This document shows positions 18,501 through 25,142 of a stretch of DNA of 64,000 nt, in pieces. The stretch lies in NCBI RefSeq assembly GCF_022385335.1, contig NZ_CP092431.1:248001-312000 (forward strand), written 5' to 3'. The notes beneath the pieces were generated by a model. The model did no database searches. It saw only the letters and a program-made list of their open reading frames with translations, and was not told where the DNA came from. This DNA comes from Streptomyces deccanensis. GTDB taxonomy: Bacteria; Actinomycetota; Actinomycetes; Streptomycetales; Streptomycetaceae. How positions within the stretch are numbered: the stretch's first letter is position 1; each line of letters starts with the position of its first letter. Made by a program: the position numbers and the translations under genes.

Positions 18501-18810
18501 GCACGACGGCACCCTGCCCCTCATCGGCGTCAACACCTTCCGCAACCCCCACGCCGACACCACCGAGCCCGGCGCCATCGAACTGGCCCGCGCCACCGAG
18601 CAGGAGAAGCAGTCCCAGCTGGCCCGTGTCAGGGACCACCAGGCCCGCCACCGCGACGAGGCCCACGCGGCCCTGACCGCCCTGAAGGACGCGGCGGTGA
18701 GCGGCCGCAACGTCTTCGCGGTCCTCATGGACGCCGCCCGGGTCTGCTCCCTCCAACAGATCACCGAGGCCTTCTTCGAGGTCGGCGGCCAGTACCGCCG
18801 CAACGTCTGA
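15580..18810 (+). CDS. icmF: Fused isobutyryl-CoA mutase (B12-dependent, IcmF)
   Basis: 1076 residues, the full IcmF architecture. An N-terminal cobalamin-binding domain (1-145; D21-x-H23 ligand motif in FDGHDASINIM) is followed by a MeaB-like G-protein chaperone domain (about 190-420; Walker A GTGGSGKSS, switch ETPGIGQGD, NKFE at 339-342 where NKxD is usual) and the large TIM-barrel mutase domain (about 550-1076; RHDGTLPLIGVNTF, SVSISGYHIAEAGANP). It interconverts isobutyryl-CoA and butyryl-CoA by radical carbon-skeleton rearrangement; related enzymes also act on pivalyl/isovaleryl-CoA. GGGAAGG precedes the ATG. Followed 47 bases later by 3-hydroxyacyl-CoA dehydrogenase. Confidence 0.95.
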   Translation: MSDLHRPVHPVRLVTASALFDGHDASINIMRRILQSQGAEVIHLGHNRSVREVVDAALEEDAHGVAVSSYQGGHVEYFEYLVESLRGHGAEHVRVVGGGGGVIVPEEIARLRDSGVTIFSPEDGQRMGLAGMVNSVIRDCDFDLWDAGAADAADVLAGDRFAIARALTGAELGKLPPDLLGKLRTAAAARTVPVLGITGTGGSGKSSLTDELVRRFRLDQQDKLRIAVIAVDPTRRRGGGALLGDRIRMNSLDGDRVFFRSLATRGSRELPEHLTDVIDVVKAAGFDLVIVETPGIGQGDAAIVPFVDTSLYVMTPEFGAASQLEKIDMLDFADVVAINKFERRGAKDALRDVGRQLVRNREAFGMRPEDMPVYGTSAATFNDDGVTALHQHLKAALAEKGLPLSEGVTAPVDVRHSSGIRQVVPAGRVRYLAEVTDTVRAYHAETERLAEAARRAQRLDLVSAELVEAGSDAGNVRSLLDDARRQLPHDIVERIANWPAVVASYSGDEQVVKVRDKEIRTRLTRESLSGNKVRRVALPRFTDHGELVNFWRRENLPGHFPFTAGVFPFKRDGEDPARMFAGEGDPFRTNRRFKLLSEGQPATRLSTAFDSVTLYGRDPDERPDVYGKVGTSGVSVATLEDMKALYDGFDLVAPTTSVSMTINGPAPTVLAFFLNTVIDQRIDHFRATEGRAPSPEETAELRAHALANVRGTVQADILKEDQGQNTCLFSTEFSLRMMADIQEWFIEQKVRNFYSVSISGYHIAEAGANPVSQLAFTLANGFTYVEAYLARGMHIDDFAPNLSFFFSNGMDPEYTVLGRVARRIWAVAMKEKYGANERSQKLKYHVQTSGRSLHAQEMDFNDIRTTLQALIAIYDNCNSLHTNAYDEAVTTPTEESVRRALAIQLIINREWGLAMNENPLQGSFVIDELTDLVEEAVLQEFERISERGGVLGAMETGYQRGRIQDESMLYEQRKHDGTLPLIGVNTFRNPHADTTEPGAIELARATEQEKQSQLARVRDHQARHRDEAHAALTALKDAAVSGRNVFAVLMDAARVCSLQQITEAFFEVGGQYRRNV

Positions 18811-18857
18811 ACCGGCCCCGCAACCCCCGTGCCGCAACTCTACGAAGAGGACCTCGA

Positions 18858-19718
18858 ATGGATCCCGTCACCCGTCTCGGCGTCGTCGGCTGCGGCCTCA
18901 TGGGCTCCGGCATCGCCGAAGTCGCCGCCCGCAACGGCATCGACGTCCGTGTGGCCGAAGCCGGCCACGACGCCGCCGAGGCCGGCCGCCGCCGTATCAC
19001 CGCCTCCCTCGACCGCGGCGTACGGCGCGGCAAGCTCACCGAGCAGCAACGGGACGAGGCCCTCGCCCGTCTGTCCTACACCCCCGACCTCGGCGACCTG
19101 GCCGACCGTCAGTTCGTCATCGAGGCCGTCGCCGAGAACCGCGCCGTCAAGACCGACGTCCTGCGGACCCTGGACAAGGCGCTCGAAGACCCCGCCGCGA
19201 TCCTCGCAACCAACACCTCCTCTATCCCCGTCGTCGACCTGGCCGTCGCCACCGAGCGGCCCGCGCAGGTCATCGGCATGCACTTCTTCAACCCCGTGCC
19301 CGTGCAGCGGCTGGTCGAGCTGATCCCGGCCCTGACCACCGACCAGGAGACGGTGCGCCGCACCCACGAGCTCGCCCGGCAACTGGACAGACAGGCCATC
19401 CAGGCACCCGACCGCTCCGGATTCGTCGTCAACGCCCTGCTCGTTCCGTATCTGCTCAGCGCGGTACGGATGGTGGAGTCGGGCGCCGCCCGGCCGGACG
19501 ACATCGACCAGGGCATGGAACTCGGCTGCGCCCACCCCATGGGCCCGCTGCGCCTGCTCGACCTCATCGGCCTCGACACCGCGCAGGCGGTGGCCGAGTC
19601 GATGTACGAGGAGTTCAAGGAGCCGCTGTACGCACCGCCCGCCCTGCTGCGCCGCATGGTCGCCGCGGGCCACCTCGGCCGCAAGAGCGGCCGCGGCTTC
19701 CACATCTACGACGCCTGA
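18858..19718 (+). CDS. 3-hydroxybutyryl-CoA dehydrogenase
   Basis: 286 residues. The NAD site is GCGLMGSGIAEVAARNG, followed by the catalytic region IGMHFFNPVP (His) and the NALLVPYLLSAVRM helix, then the C-terminal domain with HPMGPLRLLDLIGLD. It oxidises 3-hydroxybutyryl-CoA to acetoacetyl-CoA, the substrate of the thiolase encoded upstream. It lies 47 bases after icmF and probably shares its transcript. A strong terminator hairpin follows. Confidence 0.93.
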   Translation: MDPVTRLGVVGCGLMGSGIAEVAARNGIDVRVAEAGHDAAEAGRRRITASLDRGVRRGKLTEQQRDEALARLSYTPDLGDLADRQFVIEAVAENRAVKTDVLRTLDKALEDPAAILATNTSSIPVVDLAVATERPAQVIGMHFFNPVPVQRLVELIPALTTDQETVRRTHELARQLDRQAIQAPDRSGFVVNALLVPYLLSAVRMVESGAARPDDIDQGMELGCAHPMGPLRLLDLIGLDTAQAVAESMYEEFKEPLYAPPALLRRMVAAGHLGRKSGRGFHIYDA

Positions 19719-19727
19719 AACCGATCC

Positions 19728-19754
19728 GGCGGCACCACCAGGTGGTGCCGCCGT
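19728..19754. terminator. Bidirectional terminator hairpin
   Basis: CGGCGGCACCACC (19728-19740) and GGTGGTGCCGCCG (19742-19754) are perfect inverted arms; the real loop would take the central five bases. It stands between the stop of the 3-hydroxybutyryl-CoA dehydrogenase gene and the stop of the converging ABC ATPase gene. Confidence 0.85.
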
Positions 19755-19770
19755 TCTCGATCGAGGCCCG

Positions 19771-21444
19771 TCACACCGTCCCGGCCGGCAGACGCAGCAG
19801 GGCCTTGGTCGCGGAGTGGCTGGGGGCGGTGAAGATGTCGGCCGTGCGGCCGGACTCGACCGTGCGGCCCGCGTCGAGGACGGTGACCGTGTCGGTGCGG
19901 TCGGCGATGAGGGGCAGGTCGTGGCTGATGAGGACCAGGGCCGTGCCGCGTTCCTCGCGCAGCCGGACCAGCAGGTCCATGATCGCCTCGGCGGTGGTGG
20001 AGTCCAGCGCGGAGGTGACCTCGTCGCAGATGAGGACGTCCGGATCGGCCGCGAGCGCCCGGGCGATGGCCACGCGCTGGCGCTGTCCACCGGACAGTTC
20101 GTGCGGATAGCGGTCGGCGTACGAGGGGAGCAGGCCGACCTGTTCGAGGAGGTCCGCCACGCGGGCGGGTACCTCACCGTTCGGGCAGCGGCGGTGCAGC
20201 CGCATCGGCCTGCCGATCGCGTCGCCGACCGTTCGACTGGGGTTGAGCGCACCCAGCGGGTTCTGTGTGACCAGCTGGATCCGGCGGCGCTGTTCGCGGC
20301 CGCGGCCGCGCAGGCCGGTGCTCAGCGGTATCCCGTCGAGGCGGATCGTGCCGGCGGTGATCGGTTGCAGGCCCACCACGGCGCGGACCAGTGTGGTCTT
20401 GCCGGAGCCTGATGCGCCGACGATGCCGGTGGCGGCGCCGGGGGCGATGCGGAGGGTTACGCCGTCGAGGGCGGGGGCGGCGGTGCGGCGGCGGCGGGCG
20501 AAGGTGACGCGGAGGTCGTCCATCGCCAGGAGGGGTGCGGTGGAGGGGGTCGCCCCCGCCGCCCCTACCCGTCCCGTCCTCAAGGGGCTGTGCCCCTTCG
20601 ACCCCCTTGCGCCTGAGAGCTCGGGGGGTTCGGTTGCTTGGGCGGGTGCGGGTTCGTGGGGGCTGGTCGCGCAGTTCCCCGCGCCCCTGACGGGGCGCGG
20701 ATTTGGCGTCGCCAGGTCCACCACCTCGTCCGCGATGCGCTCGACGAGTTCGCGGTCGTGGCAGGAGAGGGCGATGGCGAGTTGATGCTCGCTGGCTAGG
20801 TGGCGCAGCAACTCGCCGATCTCGTCGCGGAGTTCGGGGTGCAGTCCGGCGGTCGGCTCGTCCAGGAGGAGGATCCGGGGGCGGCGGGCCAGGGCGCGGG
20901 CGAGGGCCACGCGGCGCTGTTGTCCGCCGGAGAGGGCGGCGGGGCGTCGTGCGGCGAGTCGGCCGTCGTCGTCCGGGAGCCGCACCTCCGCGAGGAGGGC
21001 CCGCACCGCCTCGGGGGTTCGATCGCCGGAGAGTTCGCGCAGCAGGGAGCGGACGCGCATCCGGGGGTTCAGCCCCGAGCCCGGGTCCTGGCCGACGTAG
21101 GCGAGGCGCTCGCGGCGCAGGACGCGCAACTCCCGTTCGGACAGGGCGAACACGTCCTGGCCGAAGACCTCGACGCGCCCGGCGGTGCGGGTGGTGCCGG
21201 GCGGCAGGAGGCCGGTGAGGGCGCGCAGCAGCGTCGTCTTGCCCGAGCCGGAGGGTCCGGTCAGGGCGAGCAGCCGTCCCGGCCGGAGCATGAGCGCGGC
21301 GTCCTGGAGCACGGTCCTGCCGTCGGGTGCCGAGACGGCGAGGTCCGTGACCTGAGCCACCGGAGTCGCCTGAGCCAGCGGAGTGGCCGGGGATGCCGAG
21401 GAGTCGTCGTCGGCCTTTCGGTACCGGTCGGGTGTGGGGTTCAC
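19771..21444 (-). CDS. Peptide/nickel-type ABC transporter double ATPase
   Basis: 557 residues, a DppD-DppF-type fusion. First domain: Walker A GPSGSGKTT (63-71), signature LSGGQQRRV (171-179), Walker B ILLLDEPTAG. Second: Walker A GASGSGKTT (343-351), LSGGQRQRV, VLICDEVTSALD. The two are joined by a proline- and glycine-rich linker at about 247-304 encoded by a dispersed repeat (see 20546-20705). The GTG start overlaps the upstream permease stop (GTGA). It powers the importer formed with the two permeases and the binding protein, in an operon with an iron box in its promoter. Confidence 0.92.
   Translation of the reverse strand: MNPTPDRYRKADDDSSASPATPLAQATPVAQVTDLAVSAPDGRTVLQDAALMLRPGRLLALTGPSGSGKTTLLRALTGLLPPGTTRTAGRVEVFGQDVFALSERELRVLRRERLAYVGQDPGSGLNPRMRVRSLLRELSGDRTPEAVRALLAEVRLPDDDGRLAARRPAALSGGQQRRVALARALARRPRILLLDEPTAGLHPELRDEIGELLRHLASEHQLAIALSCHDRELVERIADEVVDLATPNPRPVRGAGNCATSPHEPAPAQATEPPELSGARGSKGHSPLRTGRVGAAGATPSTAPLLAMDDLRVTFARRRRTAAPALDGVTLRIAPGAATGIVGASGSGKTTLVRAVVGLQPITAGTIRLDGIPLSTGLRGRGREQRRRIQLVTQNPLGALNPSRTVGDAIGRPMRLHRRCPNGEVPARVADLLEQVGLLPSYADRYPHELSGGQRQRVAIARALAADPDVLICDEVTSALDSTTAEAIMDLLVRLREERGTALVLISHDLPLIADRTDTVTVLDAGRTVESGRTADIFTAPSHSATKALLRLPAGTV
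20546..20705. repeat. Dispersed Streptomyces-type repeat inside an ATPase gene
   Basis: The stretch holds two hairpin blocks: AAGGGGC (20582-20588) with GCCCCTT (20592-20598), and CGCGCCCC (20680-20687) with GGGGCGCG (20692-20699), the latter preceded by GGTCGCGCAGTTCCC. From general knowledge of Streptomyces genomes this wording is that of a very common intergenic repeat. Here it lies in frame within the coding sequence and supplies residues of the linker between the two ATPase domains. That it inserted after the fusion or helped to create it is inference. Confidence 0.75.
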
Positions 21445-22259
21445 AGGACGGTCACCGCCTTCCGGCCGGTCTGCGGGGCGAGGGCGGCTGCCGCGAGGTT
21501 GACGCTGAGGGCGAGCAGACCGATGGCGGCGCTGGGGGCGACGACGGCCCAGGGGTTGAGGAGGATGCCGGAGGAGTTCTCGCGGATCATCAACGCCCAG
21601 TCGGCGGCCGGGGGTTGGGGCCCGACCTGGAGGAAGCCGGCCGTGGCGACGAGGTAGACGGCGGCGACGAAGCGCAGGCCGAACAGGGCGAGGAGGGTGG
21701 CCCGAAGGTTGGGCAGCACCTCGCGCAGCACCAGGTACCACAGGCGTTCGCCGCCCGCCGCCGCTGCCTCGACGTATCCGGAGGCGGCGACCGGTGCCGC
21801 CGCGCCGGCCGCGAGTCGTACCGCGTACGGCACGCCGAGGGCCACGGCGGCGGCGATCACGGCGAAACGGCCGCCGTCCGGCCAGGAGAGGGTGACGAGG
21901 AGGATGCCGAGCACGGCGGGCAGCAGCATCAGCACATCGGCGAGCTGTTCCACCAGGCGTCCGACGCGGGGCCGCAGCGCCCCGATCGTGCCGAGCACCG
22001 CCGCGCCGCCGGTGACGAGGACCGCGACGAGCAGGGAGGAGAGGACCAGGTCACGGCCCCCGGCGAGCAGCCTGCTGAGGACGTCGCGGCCGAGCTGGTC
22101 GCCGCCGAGTACGGCGTCGGCGCCGGGTTCCGCGTACGGCGCGGTGACCGGGGCGTCGATGGCGTGCGGGGCGAGCCAGGGCCCGGCGAGGGCGAGGCAG
22201 AGCAGGAACGCGGCGGGCAGCACACGCAGGGCTGTCGTCGCCCAGGTCCGGGGGGTCAT
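21441..22259 (-). CDS. Peptide/nickel-type ABC transporter permease (DppC-like)
   Basis: 272 residues with about six membrane helices. The DppC-type N-terminus reads LGGDQLGRDVLSRLLAGGRD, and the EAA loop is YVEAAAAGGERLWYLVLREVLPN. The ATG at 22259 overlaps the stop of the preceding permease gene (ATGA); longer in-frame extensions would only translate that gene in another frame. Inner-membrane channel half of the importer. Confidence 0.9.
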   Translation of the reverse strand: MTPRTWATTALRVLPAAFLLCLALAGPWLAPHAIDAPVTAPYAEPGADAVLGGDQLGRDVLSRLLAGGRDLVLSSLLVAVLVTGGAAVLGTIGALRPRVGRLVEQLADVLMLLPAVLGILLVTLSWPDGGRFAVIAAAVALGVPYAVRLAAGAAAPVAASGYVEAAAAGGERLWYLVLREVLPNLRATLLALFGLRFVAAVYLVATAGFLQVGPQPPAADWALMIRENSSGILLNPWAVVAPSAAIGLLALSVNLAAAALAPQTGRKAVTVL

Positions 22260-23269
22260 CGGCGTACTCCGGCCGTCAGGTCCCGTACCAGGTCGGCCAG
22301 GAGCAGTACGCCGGTGATGACCGCGCCCGCGAGGGCCGTCACCCCGGCGATGACCGGGCTGTCGCGGTCGGTGACCGCGGAGGCCAGGACCGAGCCGATG
22401 CCGGGGTAGTTGAAGATGGTCTCCACGACGACGGCGCCGCCGAGGAGCATGCCGGTCGAGGTGGCGAGGCCGGCGGTGATGGTGGGCAGGGCGCCGGGCA
22501 GGACGTGGTGGGTGAGGACGCGGTGGGGCGGCAGCCCGTCCAGGACGGCGGTCTCCACGTGGGGGGCGCGGGCCTCGTCGGCGAGGGCGGCGCGCACGAT
22601 GCGTACGTTCCAGCCGACCTGGGGGACGGTCAGGGCGAGCGCGGGCAGGATCAGCATGGTCCAGTCGCCGGGGGTTCCGTCGGCGTCGGCGAGGGTGACG
22701 GCGGGCAGCCAGCCGGTCCACAGGGACAGCACCAGGACCAGGGCGACGGCGACCACGAACTCGGGCAGTGCGAGGACGGCGGTGGCGGTGGCGGACACCG
22801 CCCGGTCCACGCGCCCGCCGGGCCGGAGCGCGGCCCAGCAGCCGAGTGCCAGCGACAGTGCGGCGGTGAGCAGCAGCGCGAGCCCGCCCAGCAGCAAGGT
22901 GTTCGGAAACGCGGTCGACAGCAGGTCGGTGACCTTCTCGCCGCGTGCCGACGTGCCCAGGTCTCCCGTGGGCAGGCCGCTCATCCAGTCCCAGAACCTC
23001 TCCAGGACGGGCCGGTCCAGGCCTAGGAGTTCGCGCCGCTGCTGGAGGTCGGCCCCGCTCTCGCCCCGTTCGGAGGTGGCGGTCGCCGCGTCGCCGGGGA
23101 GCAGCTCGACGGTGAGGAAGACCAGCGCGAGCAGCATCGCGAGCAGCACCGCCCGTTTCAGGACGACGGCGCCGACGCGGGCGAGCGGCAGGAGGACGGG
23201 AGCGCGGGTCGGCCGGGCCCCCTCCGTCGTGGGAGGGGGCCCGGCCGGTGCGGCCGTGTCAGGGCTCAA
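22256..23269 (-). CDS. Peptide/nickel-type ABC transporter permease (DppB-like)
   Basis: 337 residues if started at TTG 23269, which overlaps the stop of the binding-protein gene as TTGA. The body matches DppB-like permeases: an early helix, the loop LGLDRPVLERFWDWMSGLPTGDLG, then five helices with the motif VETAVLDGLPPHRVLTHHVLP and IFNYPGIGSVL. The first 30 residues are low-complexity because a strong GC hairpin lies there (23213-23244), so a later start is possible. Forms the channel with the DppC-like partner. Confidence 0.85.
   Translation of the reverse strand: MSPDTAAPAGPPPTTEGARPTRAPVLLPLARVGAVVLKRAVLLAMLLALVFLTVELLPGDAATATSERGESGADLQQRRELLGLDRPVLERFWDWMSGLPTGDLGTSARGEKVTDLLSTAFPNTLLLGGLALLLTAALSLALGCWAALRPGGRVDRAVSATATAVLALPEFVVAVALVLVLSLWTGWLPAVTLADADGTPGDWTMLILPALALTVPQVGWNVRIVRAALADEARAPHVETAVLDGLPPHRVLTHHVLPGALPTITAGLATSTGMLLGGAVVVETIFNYPGIGSVLASAVTDRDSPVIAGVTALAGAVITGVLLLADLVRDLTAGVRR
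23213..23244 (-). other. Strong GC hairpin just after the binding-protein stop codon
   Basis: 13-base perfect arms at 23213-23225 and 23232-23244 with a six-base loop (GTCGTG). On the reverse-strand mRNA it begins about 20 bases after the binding-protein stop. Hairpins at this place are known to protect upstream binding-protein mRNA or to terminate part of the transcripts, giving more binding protein than permease. It could also hide the TTG start of the permease. Confidence 0.6.
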
Positions 23270-24819
23270 CGGGCCAGCCACGCCCGTTCGAGCTGGACCC
23301 GGCCGTAGCCGGGCAGTTCGGGCAGTCCGTGGACCTTGGGTCCGGCGAGGTCGATGCCGTCGGCCATGCCCCACAGGAGGTAGCCGGAGCTGTCGTACTC
23401 GATCTTCTGGAGCACCTTCAGCAGTGCGGTGCGCTCCACCGGGGCGGCGGTGCCGATGGCCTCCTCGTACGCCGCGTCGAAGTCCTCGTTCTTCCAGCCG
23501 GCCTCGTTGGTGCCGCTCTCGGAGACCATGGTCTTGCTGGCGAAGAAGACGACGGAGTCGTTGGTGCCCCAGTAGGTGGTGTAGAGGTCGCCCTTGAGCC
23601 AGGTCTTGTCCCAGAAGGTGGCCGACTCCTGCTTGACGACCTTGACCTTGACGCCGGCCTCGCGCACCTGGGTGGCGAAGAGTGTGGCCGACTCGGCGAG
23701 GCCGGAGATGTCCTCGGTGGTGTACAGCTCGTAGGTCTTGGAGGTGTCGAACTTCGCCTCCTTCAGCAGCTCCTTGGCCTTGGCGAGGTCGCGGGTGCGC
23801 TGCGGGAGGCTCTTGTCGTAGGCCGGGTCGCCGGTGCCGAGGACGTCGTTGGCGACGGTGCCATAGCCGGAGAGGACCTGCTTGACCATGGCCTCGCGGT
23901 CGACGGCCAGGCGCAGTGCCTCGCGGACCTTCGGGTCGGCGAACGGGCCGTCGGCGGTGCGCATGACGATGGGCATCGCCATGTCGTTGGGGCGGCGGAC
24001 GGTCTGGATGTCCTTGCGGCTCTCGGCCGTACGGGCGGCGACGGCGCCGACGTTGGAGGCGAGGTCGATCTGGCCCGCGAGCAGGGCGCTCGCCATGGCC
24101 TGCGGGCTCTCGAAGATCTTGACCTCGATGGCGTCGAGGTGCACGTCGCCGCCGTACCAGTCCTCGTTGCGGACGAGGCGGGCGTTGCCCCCGCGGAACC
24201 AGTCCAGCTTGAAGGGGCCTGTGCCGGGGGCCTTGGCTATGTCCTTGTCCGAGGTGCCCTTGGGGATGACGAACGTGGTGAGGCGGACCAGCAGCGGGAG
24301 TTCGGCGTTGGCGTAGTCGGAGACGATGACGACGGTGTCGGTGCCCTCGGCGGAGATGTTCTTCTCCTGGATGCCGGGCAGGCGCGAGGCACCCGAGGGG
24401 GTGGCGCGCAGGCGCTTGAGAGAGAAGACGACGTCCTCTGCGGTGACTGGTGCACCGTCGTGGAACTTGGCGCCCTTGGCGATCGTGAAGCGCCAGGTCT
24501 TGAGGTCCGCGGAGGGCTTCCAGCTCGCGGCGAGGCGGGGCTCGGTGTTGGGCTTGGTGCCGGGGACGGTGAGCGTGTCGTAGATCAGGCTGAGGATGAG
24601 GTAGTCGCTCTCGTTGGCCTGACTGCCGTGGGGGTCACGGGTGATGGCCCCGGCCCGTCCGAGCGCGCCGACCCGCAGGGTTCCGCCCTTGACCGGCTTG
24701 GCCGAACCGCCGGTGGCGGACGCGGTCGGCTTTTCGTCGCCGCCGCCGCAGGCGGTGAGCAGGGCTCCCGCGCCGATGGCTCCGCCGGCCCAGAGCATAT
24801 GACGTCGCGTCAGCTCCAC
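23266..24819 (-). CDS. Peptide/nickel-type substrate-binding lipoprotein (SBP family 5)
   Basis: 517 residues. The N-terminus has twin arginines (TRRH) and a lipobox LTAC with Cys at 24, so it is probably a Tat-exported lipoprotein. The family-5 core follows, with AASWKPSADLKTWRFTIAKG and FHDGAPVTAEDVVFSLKR. GTG start at 24819, with GAGGAA upstream. First gene of a four-gene importer operon. An iron box overlaps its likely -10 element, so its ligand is probably linked to iron supply, for example a metal-chelator complex, rather than ordinary peptides; that is inference. Confidence 0.9.
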   Translation of the reverse strand: MELTRRHMLWAGGAIGAGALLTACGGGDEKPTASATGGSAKPVKGGTLRVGALGRAGAITRDPHGSQANESDYLILSLIYDTLTVPGTKPNTEPRLAASWKPSADLKTWRFTIAKGAKFHDGAPVTAEDVVFSLKRLRATPSGASRLPGIQEKNISAEGTDTVVIVSDYANAELPLLVRLTTFVIPKGTSDKDIAKAPGTGPFKLDWFRGGNARLVRNEDWYGGDVHLDAIEVKIFESPQAMASALLAGQIDLASNVGAVAARTAESRKDIQTVRRPNDMAMPIVMRTADGPFADPKVREALRLAVDREAMVKQVLSGYGTVANDVLGTGDPAYDKSLPQRTRDLAKAKELLKEAKFDTSKTYELYTTEDISGLAESATLFATQVREAGVKVKVVKQESATFWDKTWLKGDLYTTYWGTNDSVVFFASKTMVSESGTNEAGWKNEDFDAAYEEAIGTAAPVERTALLKVLQKIEYDSSGYLLWGMADGIDLAGPKVHGLPELPGYGRVQLERAWLAR

Positions 24820-24849
24820 TTGTTCCTCATTTTCCCGCAGTTGGCTTGC

Positions 24850-24891
24850 TTTGCTTAGCCTTACCTATCCTGTGCGTCATCTGTGCGGCAA
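24850..24891 (-). promoter_or_regulatory. Promoter of the importer operon with a DmdR/IdeR-type iron box
   Basis: On the reverse strand, TTGCCG (24891-24886) and TAGGTA (24867-24862) are 18 bases apart and suit -35 and -10. The 19-base stretch 24868-24850 (ATAGGTAAGGCTAAGCAAA) matches 15 of 19 positions of the DmdR/IdeR consensus TTAGGTTAGGCTAACCTAA and covers the -10. Iron-loaded repressor bound here should shut the operon off. Confidence 0.75.
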
Positions 24892-24920
24892 GGCCTCCAG
24901 ATGTGTGACCTAGATCAAAC

Positions 24921-24939
24921 TTAGGTAGCCCTTGCCTAC
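24921..24939 (+). promoter_or_regulatory. Second, weaker iron box before the MATE gene
   Basis: TTAGGTAGCCCTTGCCTAC matches 12 of 19 positions of the same consensus, with the outer TAGG and CCTA arms kept. It lies about 50 bases from the first box and 204 bases before the MATE start. The region between it and the MATE gene (24940-25142) holds a long untranslated leader and no convincing gene. Confidence 0.5.
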
Positions 24940-25142
24940 TGTATGGAGTTCTCTCGCCGAACTCCGTCGCATCACACCGGACGCCTAGGCCGAGGACCGA
25001 GTCCGGCCCCGCACACGAGCCAAGGCTCAGGGCCCCAGCCCCGCCCCCCAGCCAGGCCCAGACCCCGCCAGAGGTCCAAGTCCACGTCCAGGGGTAACTT
25101 TCCCTTCGCCCCCGCCCTCTCCCCCACACAGGAACGGAACCG

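Noticed and set aside
22260..22721. N-terminal extension of the DppC-like permease frame
   Set aside because: It is a shadow of the DppB-like gene; ATG 22259 with ATGA overlap is normal for the family.
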